Shown here in pieces: positions 1 through 8,333 of a stretch of 64,000 nucleotides of DNA. How positions within the stretch are numbered: the stretch's first letter is position 1; each line of letters begins with the position of its first letter. The stretch lies in assembly GCF_014698995.1 (NCBI RefSeq), contig NZ_JACWZZ010000002.1, positions 310,001 to 374,000 of the forward strand. The letters are read 5' to 3'. The DNA is from Hymenobacter duratus. Its GTDB lineage: Bacteria; Bacteroidota; Bacteroidia; Cytophagales; Hymenobacteraceae. Position numbers and translations under genes: made by a program. A model generated the notes under the pieces. The model ran no database searches and was not told the DNA's origin. It saw only the letters and a list, made by a program, of their open reading frames with translations.

Positions 1-236
1 CCGTCGCGGATACTTTGCAGGTATTCGGTTTTGTTGTTCTGCTTGCCGTTGGAATGGGTGTAAACCAGGTCATCGGCAAACAGCTTTTCCAGCAGCGGAT
101 AATCCTTTTTCACCTGCGCCTCAAAGCGTTGGCGTTCCAGCATTTCTACCTCCTTGGTAGCCGCTTGGTCTTTTTTGGATTGGGCGAAGGTGAGTACCGG
201 CAGCAGAAACGCCAGTAGCAGCAAGATCTTTTTCAT
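1..236 (-). CDS. Secreted SnoaL/DUF4440-like protein, 3'-truncated by window edge
   Basis: The minus strand reads open from an ATG at 236 to the window edge, giving 78 N-terminal residues. A signal peptide of about 19 residues (MKKILLLLAF..., ending TFAQ) is followed by a helix with KEVEMLERQRFEAQVKKD, then LEKLFADDLVYTHSNGK. That order, with a DDLVYTHSNG stretch, is typical of the DUF4440/SnoaL-like (NTF2 fold) family, which are small secreted or cytoplasmic proteins with varied functions. The start lies 18 bp past the stop of the transporter gene on the same strand, so it could be the last cistron of the pectin operon. No specific function can be assigned from the visible part. Confidence 0.7.
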   Translation of the reverse strand, partial: MKKILLLLAFLLPVLTFAQSKKDQAATKEVEMLERQRFEAQVKKDYPLLEKLFADDLVYTHSNGKQNNKTEYLQSIRD

Positions 237-254
237 AGCAGACAGAAAGGAAAG

Positions 255-1610
255 TTAGCGAGCAGAAGGCACAGAATCAAGCTCAATCTGCTTCATGCGC
301 GGAGCCAGGAAATGCATCAGCACCCAAGCCAGCAGATACGCACCACCACAAATCAGGAACATGATGAAATAGGCCGTTTCCTTCTGCCCGATGCTTTCAT
401 AGTACACAAACATGCGCTTCTGCACCAGCGCCGACAGCAGAATGCCGCCCAGCCCGCCGGCCATGCCACCGATGCCCGTCACGGAAGCCACGGCGCGCTT
501 CGGGAACATATCCGACACGGTGGTGAAGATGTTGGCGCTCCAGGCCTGGTGAGCCGCCGCCGCAATGCCAATCACCAGGACTGCCAGCCACATATTAATC
601 TGGCCGAGGTATTGGGCAAACACAATTGGGAACACGCACAGCGCAATCAGCAGCATGCTGGTTTTGCGGGCCTTAAATGGCTCCCAGCCCTTCTTGATGA
701 AGTTCAGCGGAATCCAGCCGCCGCCCACGCTGCCCACACTCGACAGAATGTAGACCATGGCTACCGGGAAGGCAATATCAGTTCCCTTCAGGCCGTACTG
801 CTTGTTGAGGAAGTCAGGCAACCAGAACAGGTAAAACCACCAGATAGGATCCGTCAGGAACTTGCCGAGCACGAAGGCCCAGGTCTGGCGGAAAGTGAGC
901 AGCTTGAACCACGAAACCTTGGGCTCGGTGGTAATGGAAGCCGCAGCCATGTCGTCCACGTCGCTGTGGATGTAGTCGAATTCGGCTTTGGTGAGACGGG
1001 CATGACGGGCCGGCACTTCATAGTACACAAACCACAGAATCAGCCACACAAAACCGAGGGCACCGGTAATCACGAAGGCCCATTTCCAGCCAATGGTTTC
1101 GGCAATGAGCGGTACAGTAAGCGGCGCAATGATGGCCCCCACGTTGGAGCCCGAGTTAAAGATGCCGGTAGCCAAAGCCCGCTCCTTCTGCGGAAACCAC
1201 TCGGCGGTGGTTTTGATGGCCGCCGGGAAGTTGCCGGCTTCTGTCACGCCCAGAAATGCCCGCGCTACACTAAAGCCAAACGTGCTGCTTACAAAAGCAT
1301 GCCCAATGGCCGCCAGACTCCACAGGAAAGTGGAAAGCGCATAGCCCATTTTGGTCCCAAGCTTGTCGATGACGCGCCCTACACCCAGCATGCCCAGCGA
1401 GTAGGCCAGCTTGAAGGCTATTTCGATGTTGGCGTAGTCGGCATCAGTCCACTTGAACTCAGTTTCCAGGTAGGGTTTGAGCAGGGAAATAACGGCCCGG
1501 TCCAGGTAATTGACGGTCGTGGCGAAGAATACCAGGGAACAGATAGTCCAGCGGTACCTGCCAATGGCGTCGGAAACGGGAGCCGAAGTAGCGGGGGGAG
1601 CTTGTATCAT
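255..1610 (-). CDS. exuT: MFS hexuronate transporter, ExuT-like
   Basis: The 451-residue product is a twelve-helix major facilitator of the anion:cation symporter family. The N-terminus RWTICSLVFFATTVNYLDR is typical of ExuT/GudP carriers, as are VTEAGNFPAAIKTTAEWFP in the helix 3-4 region and GIFNSGSNVGAI in helix 5. It would import galacturonate or short oligouronides across the inner membrane after release in the periplasm. It is the last recognisable pathway gene of the minus-strand pectin operon, directly downstream of the aldolase gene, which fits uronate as substrate. Exact substrate (galacturonate, glucuronate or another hexuronate) is inferred from context. Confidence 0.88.
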   Translation of the reverse strand: MIQAPPATSAPVSDAIGRYRWTICSLVFFATTVNYLDRAVISLLKPYLETEFKWTDADYANIEIAFKLAYSLGMLGVGRVIDKLGTKMGYALSTFLWSLAAIGHAFVSSTFGFSVARAFLGVTEAGNFPAAIKTTAEWFPQKERALATGIFNSGSNVGAIIAPLTVPLIAETIGWKWAFVITGALGFVWLILWFVYYEVPARHARLTKAEFDYIHSDVDDMAAASITTEPKVSWFKLLTFRQTWAFVLGKFLTDPIWWFYLFWLPDFLNKQYGLKGTDIAFPVAMVYILSSVGSVGGGWIPLNFIKKGWEPFKARKTSMLLIALCVFPIVFAQYLGQINMWLAVLVIGIAAAAHQAWSANIFTTVSDMFPKRAVASVTGIGGMAGGLGGILLSALVQKRMFVYYESIGQKETAYFIMFLICGGAYLLAWVLMHFLAPRMKQIELDSVPSAR

Positions 1611-1691
1611 CGGGCGGGTGGAAAAACGGTGAGCGTATGGCCGCAGAAAGGCGCGGCTGAAGCCGCCGGGTGGCGGCTGGGAAGGCGAAGG

Positions 1692-2372
1692 TTATTTTCG
1701 GAGGGTCGGCAGGAAGACCAGCAAATCGGTGAGCAACTGCTTCAGCGCAGTTGGGTCGTCGTTTTTGAACAGTTGGGAACCCATGCCTACCACATTTACA
1801 CCCGCGCCAAACCACTCGCGCAGGCTTTCTGTGGTCGGCTCCACGCCGCCCGTCACCATCAGTGGCACACTCGGCATCGGGCCGCGCAGGCTCTTGATGA
1901 AGCCGGGCCCAACCACGTTGCCCGGGAAAATCTTCACGAGCGCCGCGCCCAGCTGCGTGGCTTCGTACACTTCACGCACGGTCATGGTGCCCGGCATCCA
2001 AGGCGTCTGATGGCGGCGGCAGGCCTCAGCCACTTCGGCCGTAATGCAAGGCTGCACCACGAAATCGGCGCCAGCCTCGATAAACCGCTCCGCATCAGCG
2101 GCCGTGTAGATAGTGCCAATGCCCAGCAGCAGCTCCGGGCAGTTTTCGCGCACGAATTTTACCAGCTCTCCGAACACCTCAAAGGCCTGAGTGCCCCGGT
2201 TGGTGAACTCAAACACGCGCAGGCCTCCATCGTAGCAGGTCTGCACAATGCGCGTGGCATACGCGGCATCAGCGTGGAAGAACACCGGCACGATGGGCGT
2301 GCGCAGTACGGTTTCGAGAATATGGTCGGCGGAGAAACGCGGCATTGCAGAAGAATCATGTGCCCGAGGCAT
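1692..2372 (-). CDS. eda: 2-keto-3-deoxy-6-phosphogluconate (KDPG) aldolase
   Basis: This 226-residue protein belongs to the KDPG/KHG aldolase family of (beta/alpha)8 barrels. Visible family signatures are TPIVPVFFH near the N-terminus, GGLRVFEFTNRG with the conserved Glu/Arg region, LLGIGTIYTA, the GADFVVQPCI strand, and VKIFPGNVVGPGFIKSLRGP with the Schiff-base Lys in VKIFP. It splits KDPG into pyruvate and glyceraldehyde-3-phosphate, the last step of the pectin pathway encoded here. It follows the KDG kinase gene by 27 bp. A second in-frame ATG at 2345 (product MPRFSADHI...) is an equally plausible start and gives 217 residues, nearer the usual family length. Confidence 0.92.
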   Translation of the reverse strand: MPRAHDSSAMPRFSADHILETVLRTPIVPVFFHADAAYATRIVQTCYDGGLRVFEFTNRGTQAFEVFGELVKFVRENCPELLLGIGTIYTAADAERFIEAGADFVVQPCITAEVAEACRRHQTPWMPGTMTVREVYEATQLGAALVKIFPGNVVGPGFIKSLRGPMPSVPLMVTGGVEPTTESLREWFGAGVNVVGMGSQLFKNDDPTALKQLLTDLLVFLPTLRK

Positions 2373-2399
2373 AAGCCCCTACACGGAGGGAAGGAGAAG

Positions 2400-3410
2400 C
2401 TAGCGGAGCAGCCGGCCGGTGGTGTTGCCGGCCATGATATGCTCCACTTCGGCGGCCGTCACCAGGTTGACGTCGCCGTGGATGGTGTGCTTGAGCGCCG
2501 AAGCAGCCGTTGCGAAGGTCAGGGCCTCCTCTACCGTTGGGTAGTGCAGCTGCCCGTAGATGTAGCCCGAAATGAACGAGTCGCCGCCCCCGATGCGGTC
2601 CACAACAGGGTTGATGTCGAAGTACTGCGTCTGATGATACGCGCCCTCCACGTAGGCCATTCCCTTGATGCGCTCATGCGAGGCACTCTGGGTTTTGCGC
2701 CTGGTGGCAATAACCTGCTTGATCTGCGGAAACTGGGCAATCAGCTTTTCGCTCATCGACACGAAGCTATTTTCGGCCCCTTCGTCAGCCTTGATGCCGA
2801 ACAGGTCGGCGGCGTCGCCTTCGGTGCACACCACCATGTCGCAGCCGGCCACCAGTTCGGGCATTACGTCCTGTGCTTTCTGGCCATACTGCCACAGGTT
2901 GCGGCGGTAGTTCACATCAGCCGATACCATGATGCCCAGCCGGCGGGCGGCCTGAATGGCTTCACGCGTGGCTTGAGCCGCCGAGGCCGAAATAGCAGGT
3001 GTGATGCCCGTCCAGTGCAGCCATTGCGCATTTTTCAGGATTTCATCCCAGTTGAACCACTCCGGCTGCAGGTTGGCAAAAGCGGAGTTGTACCGGTCGT
3101 ACACGATACGGCTGGCACGAAGCGAGGCCCCCACTTCTAGGAAGTACAGTCCCAGCCGCTCGCCTCGGAACACACAGTGGCTCATATCCACGCCGTGGGA
3201 CTGGAAAGCCTGCGCGGCCGCGTGGCCCACGGCGTTGTCCGGAAAGCAACCTACGTGTGCGGCGGGCATGCCCAGGTGCACCAGCGCGGCGCCCACATTG
3301 GCATCGCCGCCGCCGTAGGTGATTTCCAGCGAACTGGCCTGCGGAATGCGGTAGTGGAGCGGCGGCGAAAGCCGCATCATGATTTCACCAAAGGTGACAA
3401 CTTGCTTCAT
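2400..3410 (-). CDS. kdgK: 2-keto-3-deoxygluconate kinase (PfkB family)
   Basis: The 336-residue protein is a PfkB/ribokinase-type sugar kinase. It begins VVTFGEIMMRLSPP, has the substrate lid region GGGDANVGAALVHLG, and ends with the second PfkB signature DRIGGGDSFISGYIYG, in which the GGGD motif holds the catalytic Asp. The expected reaction is phosphorylation of KDG (from both the UxaA and KduD branches) to KDPG, the substrate of the aldolase encoded immediately downstream. The gene sits between uxaC and eda on the same strand. Assignment as KDG kinase rather than another sugar kinase rests on this context and overall similarity to KdgK. Confidence 0.9.
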   Translation of the reverse strand: MKQVVTFGEIMMRLSPPLHYRIPQASSLEITYGGGDANVGAALVHLGMPAAHVGCFPDNAVGHAAAQAFQSHGVDMSHCVFRGERLGLYFLEVGASLRASRIVYDRYNSAFANLQPEWFNWDEILKNAQWLHWTGITPAISASAAQATREAIQAARRLGIMVSADVNYRRNLWQYGQKAQDVMPELVAGCDMVVCTEGDAADLFGIKADEGAENSFVSMSEKLIAQFPQIKQVIATRRKTQSASHERIKGMAYVEGAYHQTQYFDINPVVDRIGGGDSFISGYIYGQLHYPTVEEALTFATAASALKHTIHGDVNLVTAAEVEHIMAGNTTGRLLR

Positions 3411-3446
3411 CAGAGAGTGGTAACGTGAACGTCTGGCGGGCGTGTG

Positions 3447-4883
3447 CTATACCGTGGCGGCTTCGGCGGGCTTTGCTACCGCCTCAAAACCGAAGTACTG
3501 TTTGGCGTTGCCGTGGCAGATGTTCTGAATGATGGTGCCCAGCCCTTCCATGTCGGCCGGCAGTTCGCCGTTCTCTACATCGTTGCCGAAGAGGTTGCAG
3601 AGCACGCGGCGGAAATACTCGTGGCGCGGGTACGAAAGAAAGCTGCGCGAGTCAGTGAGCATGCCCACAAAGCGGCTCAACAGGCCCATGTTGCTCAGCG
3701 CATTGATTTGTTTCTCCATGCCGTCCTTCTGATCCAGAAACCACCAGCCGGAGCCGAACTGCACCTTGCCGGCCACGGAGCCGTCGTTGAAGTTGCCAAT
3801 CATAGTGGCAATCAGCTCGTTGTCAGCTGGATTCAGGTTGTAGATGATGGTTTTGGCCAGCTTGTCCTGCTCGTCGAGGCGGTTGAGGAACTTGGACAGG
3901 GCGCGGCCCTGCGGGAAGTCGCCGATGGAGTCCCAGCCAGTATCGGGGCCGAGCTGGCGCAGCATGCGGGCGTTGTTGTTGCGTAGCGCACCCAAATGAA
4001 ACTGCTGGGTCCAGCCTTTCTCCCAGTCCATTTCAGCCAGCAGCACCAGCATAGCCGATTTGAAGCGCAGCACCTCATCGGCAGTCAGCTCCTCGCCACT
4101 CCGGATTTTAGCGAAAATGTCGTTGCAATCCGACTCGGTGTAGTCGGCGGCGTAAATCTGCTCCAGGCCGTGGTCAGAGAGGCGGCAGCCAAGGGCGGCG
4201 AAGTAGTCATGGCGCAGGCGCAGGGCCGTTTGCAGGTCGTAGAACGTGCGGATTTCTACGGCGGCGGCTTCGCCGAGCTTATCGAGGTACTGATTGAAGC
4301 TAGCAGCGTCCTCTACGGCCATAGCCTTATCAGGACGGAACGTAGGCAGCACGCGCACCTCAAAACCACTGGCGGCCAGCGCGCGGTGATGTTCCAGCGA
4401 ATCGGCCGGATCATCAGTCGTGCAGAGCGTTTCCACCTTCATGCGGCGCAGCAGGTTTTGCACCGAGTACTCCGGCATGCGCAGCTTCTCGTTGCACTGG
4501 TCATAAATGCGGCGGGCACTACCGGCATTCAGTAGCTCTGTGATGCCGAAGTAGCGCTGTAGTTCCAGGTGCGTCCAGTGGTAGAGCGGGTTGCGCACCG
4601 TCTGAGGCACGGTTTCGGCCCACTTCTCAAACTTCTCCCAGTCGGAGGCGTCGCCGGTGATGTAGCGTTCCGGGATGCCGTTGGCCCGCATGGCGCGCCA
4701 CTTGTAATGGTCGCCGTAGAGCCAAATCTGGGTGATATTGTCGAACTGCTTGTCGCCGGCAATTTGGTCGGGCAGCAGGTGGTTGTGGTAGTCGATGATG
4801 GGCATGGCCGCGGCATACTCGTGGTAGAGTTGCTGGGCCGTTGCGGTCTGCAGAAGAAAATCTTCGTTCAGGAAAGGCTTCAT
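3447..4883 (-). CDS. uxaC: Glucuronate/galacturonate isomerase
   Basis: The 478-residue product matches UxaC, a metal-dependent amidohydrolase-fold isomerase that turns D-galacturonate into D-tagaturonate (or glucuronate into fructuronate). Signatures include PIIDYHNHLLP with the metal-binding HxH, NPLYHWTHLELQRYFG, ETLCTTDDPADSLEHH, and the C-terminal SYPRHEYFRRVLCNLFG. The first ATG is at 4883 (MKPFLNED); an upstream TTG at 4889 adds only two residues. The gene precedes kdgK and supplies the first step of the saturated galacturonate branch. Length agrees with the family (about 470 residues). Confidence 0.96.
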   Translation of the reverse strand: MKPFLNEDFLLQTATAQQLYHEYAAAMPIIDYHNHLLPDQIAGDKQFDNITQIWLYGDHYKWRAMRANGIPERYITGDASDWEKFEKWAETVPQTVRNPLYHWTHLELQRYFGITELLNAGSARRIYDQCNEKLRMPEYSVQNLLRRMKVETLCTTDDPADSLEHHRALAASGFEVRVLPTFRPDKAMAVEDAASFNQYLDKLGEAAAVEIRTFYDLQTALRLRHDYFAALGCRLSDHGLEQIYAADYTESDCNDIFAKIRSGEELTADEVLRFKSAMLVLLAEMDWEKGWTQQFHLGALRNNNARMLRQLGPDTGWDSIGDFPQGRALSKFLNRLDEQDKLAKTIIYNLNPADNELIATMIGNFNDGSVAGKVQFGSGWWFLDQKDGMEKQINALSNMGLLSRFVGMLTDSRSFLSYPRHEYFRRVLCNLFGNDVENGELPADMEGLGTIIQNICHGNAKQYFGFEAVAKPAEAATV

Positions 4884-5042
4884 AATCAAAGGGAATTATG
4901 ACGGGCGGTACCCTCAGAATCGGGTGGGTGGTGGGTGGCTAAAGGTATTCAGACAGGAGCAGCTTCCGGCCGTTTTCCGTTGCTGGGCGGCTCTGTTCAT
5001 GGAAACGCTTGCGGTAGGTGGGCTACGGAAATGATTCCGGGC

Positions 5043-6695
5043 TTACAGGCTCACGCCGCGCTTCCACGGAATAAAGTCCGTTTGGCCGTGGCGTACGGCG
5101 GCTACTTCCTCACCGCTGGCGACTCGGATGACGTAATCCAGAATCCGTTCCCCAGCCTGTTCAATGGTTTCCTCACCGTCGATAACGGTGCCGGTGTTCA
5201 CATCAATGATGTCGGGCATGCGCTTGGCCAGCGCCGTGTTAGTGGCAATTTTTACCACGGGCGCAATGGGGTTGCCGGTGGGCGTGCCGAGGCCGGTTGT
5301 GAAGAGCACTACGTTGGCACCCGACCCTACTTCGGCCGTGGTAGATTCCACGTCGTTGCCGGGGGTGCAGAGCAGGTTGAGGCCCGGCTTCGTGACAGGC
5401 TCCGGGTAGTCGAGCACGGCTACCACGGGCGAGGAGCCGCCTTTGCGCGCCGCCCCAGCCGATTTCATGGCGTCCGTAATCAGACCGTCGCGGATGTTGC
5501 CGGGCGAAGGGTTCATATCGAAGCCGGAGCCGACAGCAATGGCACTGTCGCCGTAGGCCTTCATCAGGAAGCTGAACCGCTCGGCGGTGGCCGTATCCAC
5601 GCTGCGGTCTACCAGTTCCTGCTCAACGCCACACAACTCCGGAAACTCAGCCAAAATAACCGAACCGCCCAGTGCCACCAGCATATCCGAAACGTGACCC
5701 ACAGCAGGGTTGGCGGAGATGCCGGAGAAGCCGTCGGAGCCACCGCACTCCAGCCCGATGCACAGCTTGCTGAGCGGGGCCGGCTGGCGGGTTTGCTGGT
5801 TGGCTTGCATCAGGCCGGCAAAGGTCTGGCGCAACGCCATGCTGATGAGGGTTTCCTCGGTGCCCAGCTTCTGCTGCTCAAGCACAAACAGGGGTTTGCT
5901 GAAGTTGGGGCTGCGCTTGTCGATTTCGTCCTGCAGCATGCTCACCTGCGCGTTCTGGCAACCGAGGCTGAGCACCGTAGCACCAGCCACATTGGGGTGC
6001 GTAATGTAGCCAGCCAGCAGGCCGCAGAGCGTTTGGGCATCCTGCCGGATGCCGCCGCAGCCGCCTTCGTGCTGCAGGAACCGGATGCCATCCACGTTCG
6101 GAAACAGCTTAGGCTTCTGGTGGCCGTTTTCGGCGGAGTGCAGGTCGGTGGCCAGAATTTCTTCCACCGACTTGCCAGCCTGCATCAACGAAATCAGTTC
6201 CTGCGTCTGAGGCTGGTAGGATTTGCGGCGGGCGTAGCCAAGGTCATTCACGAGGGCTTCTTCCAGCACCTGAATGTTGCGGTTTTCGCAGAACACCAGC
6301 GGAATCACCAGCCAGTAGTTGGCCGTGCCTACGCTCCCATCGGCACGATGAAAACCCATGAAAGTGCGGTCCTGCCACTTGTCCACGCTAGGAGCGGCCC
6401 AATCGGTGCGGTGCTGGTGGTGCTCGTCGTAACTGTCGGTGGCGTGCCGGATGTTGCTGGTAGTCAGCAGCCCGCCTACTCCAATAGCGTCGTTGGCTTT
6501 GCCTACCAACACACCATACATGTGTACCGGGTCGCCGGGGGCCAGAAACTGCAGCGCCAGCTTGTGCTTGGCCGGAATTTTCTCGGTGGTTGTTACGGTG
6601 GTGCCTTCCCACGTCACGGGGGTACCAGCAGGCAGGTCCGCAAGGGCTACCAGCACGTTGTCCTGCGGATGAATTTTGGCTACCAGATGTTTCAT
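5043..6695 (-). CDS. uxaA: Altronate dehydratase
   Basis: The 550-residue protein has the full UxaA architecture. An N-terminal SAF-like domain covers roughly residues 10-90, and the UxaA core and C-terminal domain follow, with FMGFHRADGSVGTANYWLV, LEHEGGCGG-like QHEGGCGGIRQD, and LECGGSDGFSGISANPAVG. It removes water from D-altronate to give 2-keto-3-deoxygluconate. It lies between uxaB and uxaC, so the complete UxaC-UxaB-UxaA branch is encoded contiguously. The gap to uxaC (about 150 bp) is longer than others in the operon, but I see no terminator or promoter in it. Confidence 0.96.
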   Translation of the reverse strand: MKHLVAKIHPQDNVLVALADLPAGTPVTWEGTTVTTTEKIPAKHKLALQFLAPGDPVHMYGVLVGKANDAIGVGGLLTTSNIRHATDSYDEHHQHRTDWAAPSVDKWQDRTFMGFHRADGSVGTANYWLVIPLVFCENRNIQVLEEALVNDLGYARRKSYQPQTQELISLMQAGKSVEEILATDLHSAENGHQKPKLFPNVDGIRFLQHEGGCGGIRQDAQTLCGLLAGYITHPNVAGATVLSLGCQNAQVSMLQDEIDKRSPNFSKPLFVLEQQKLGTEETLISMALRQTFAGLMQANQQTRQPAPLSKLCIGLECGGSDGFSGISANPAVGHVSDMLVALGGSVILAEFPELCGVEQELVDRSVDTATAERFSFLMKAYGDSAIAVGSGFDMNPSPGNIRDGLITDAMKSAGAARKGGSSPVVAVLDYPEPVTKPGLNLLCTPGNDVESTTAEVGSGANVVLFTTGLGTPTGNPIAPVVKIATNTALAKRMPDIIDVNTGTVIDGEETIEQAGERILDYVIRVASGEEVAAVRHGQTDFIPWKRGVSL

Positions 6696-6801
6696 GGCTT
6701 GGGGTGTTGTCTACTTTCTTGGCCGGAAGCTAGGCTCCGAATACGGTTCGAGTGTCCTGCACTCTCTGGCACAACGCTGGTGTTTGCGCGACCCAGGCAG
6801 G

Positions 6802-8325
6802 CTACACGCTGACAGTTCTGTTCATGGCTCGTACCAGCGTGGCATGCACGCCGTATTCCAGCATGTTTTCCAGGTAGCGGCTCACACTATCGGCGAAGCC
6901 CGGCAACGCCGACAAATCGTGGCCCCAGAGGTTCTGGTTGTGCAGCACCGTCCGAACCAGCGCGGCTGGCTCCAAACGGTTCCACAGCTCCGCAAAGTAC
7001 CCGGCCTTCTCATCCTGAATTGGGTATTGTCCTCCCAGAGCCTCCCCGTACCATACGTCGCCCTGCTGGTGCGTACCGCGCATAAAGAGCAGGTAGGCGG
7101 CAAAGCCCAGCGCCATGTAGTGCGGTACTGCCTGCTGCTGTTTGTAGTAATGCAGCAGCGTGGCCACGTTGCGCATCTGCATTTTCATGGTGTAGTTCAT
7201 GCTGATGGACAGCCACCGGTGCTCGATGGCGGGGTTGCGGAACCGGTCGAGCACCTGCATCCCAAAACGCTGCCCTACTGCTTCGTCTACAGCGTAGGGA
7301 ATACCAGGGAGCAGGTCGGTCAGCATCAGGTGCTGAATGAAGCCGGCCATATTCTCATCCTCCATAGCCTCGCGCACGGTTGGGAAGCCCGCCAGAAAGG
7401 CCAGCGCGCAGCTCAGTGTGTGCGTGCCATTCAGCAGGCGCAGCTTCAGCTCGCGGAAGAGGTTGATATCCGGCTGCACAATCACGCCGGCATCTGCCTG
7501 CTCGAAGCTCAGAATCTGCTTTACCCGCTCGTCGCCCTCAATGGCCCAGAGCGTGTATACCTCCGACATCGTCAGCAGGTCATCCTGGTAGCCCAGCTGG
7601 CTGGCCAGGGCGGCCTGGGTGGCGGCGTCGGGGCGGCCGGGCACGATGCGGTCCACGAGCGAGTTGCAGACCTGGTTGGCGCTTTCCAGCCAATCGATAA
7701 AATCAACCTCGAGGGCATTGCGGTGGGCCAGCTCCAGCAGAATTCCTTCCAGCTTGGTGCCATTGTCCGGAATCAGCTCGGTAGGTACTATCACCAAGCC
7801 CTTGTCTTTGGCGCCCTCGAAGGCCTGATAGCGGGCCAGCAGAAACGCCAGCAGCTTGCCCGGAAACGACTGCGGCGGGCTTTGGCAGATATCGTCGGAG
7901 GTAAGCTGAATGCCAACCTCGGTGGTGTTGGAAATAACCACCTGCAGCTCCGGATTGGCGGCGCAGGCCATAATTTCGTCCCACTGGCTTTTGGCCGACA
8001 GCACCCGGCTGATGGCTGAGCACACCACGATTTCTTCTACTTCGCGGCCCGCTTCGATGCCGCGGATGCTGAGCGTATACAGGCCATCCTGGCGGCGAAA
8101 CGCGTCAATGTCGCCGCCATCCGTGGATTTCACCACCACGATGCGGCCGTTGAAAATGCCCTGGCGGTTGGCTTTGTCGATGAGGTAGTCGGGCAGGCCG
8201 CGCAGCAGCACGCCTGTGCCGAACTGCAGCACCTTCTCCGGTAGCTGGAAATGCGCCGGCTGAGGCAGCGCTACGGAAGCAGTAGCGGTGGCCTGAGCTA
8301 GCAGTTGTTGGGATAGATGCGACAT
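6802..8325 (-). CDS. uxaB: Tagaturonate reductase
   Basis: This 507-residue protein is an NAD-dependent polyol/mannitol dehydrogenase-type enzyme, with VLQFGTGVLLRGLPDYLIDKA as the nucleotide-binding N-terminus and TELIPDNGTKL, LNGTHTLSCALAFLAG in the catalytic C-terminal domain. These match UxaB, which reduces tagaturonate to altronate. I place the start at ATG 8325 (MSHLSQQLLAQ), because a longer reading frame to 8424 would run into the upstream pectinesterase-lyase gene ending at 8334. That leaves 8 bp between the two genes, consistent with one operon. Confidence 0.95.
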   Translation of the reverse strand: MSHLSQQLLAQATATASVALPQPAHFQLPEKVLQFGTGVLLRGLPDYLIDKANRQGIFNGRIVVVKSTDGGDIDAFRRQDGLYTLSIRGIEAGREVEEIVVCSAISRVLSAKSQWDEIMACAANPELQVVISNTTEVGIQLTSDDICQSPPQSFPGKLLAFLLARYQAFEGAKDKGLVIVPTELIPDNGTKLEGILLELAHRNALEVDFIDWLESANQVCNSLVDRIVPGRPDAATQAALASQLGYQDDLLTMSEVYTLWAIEGDERVKQILSFEQADAGVIVQPDINLFRELKLRLLNGTHTLSCALAFLAGFPTVREAMEDENMAGFIQHLMLTDLLPGIPYAVDEAVGQRFGMQVLDRFRNPAIEHRWLSISMNYTMKMQMRNVATLLHYYKQQQAVPHYMALGFAAYLLFMRGTHQQGDVWYGEALGGQYPIQDEKAGYFAELWNRLEPAALVRTVLHNQNLWGHDLSALPGFADSVSRYLENMLEYGVHATLVRAMNRTVSV

Positions 8326-8333
8326 AACGTGTC

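Noticed and set aside
312-3140. A 942-codon open frame on the plus strand opposite exuT, eda and kdgK
   Set aside because: It is antisense to three genes with clear family motifs, is rich in His/Arg/Gln as GC-rich antisense frames are, and shows no domain.
4935-6812. A 625-codon plus-strand frame opposite uxaA
   Set aside because: Shadow of a well-identified gene; no signature and unnatural composition.
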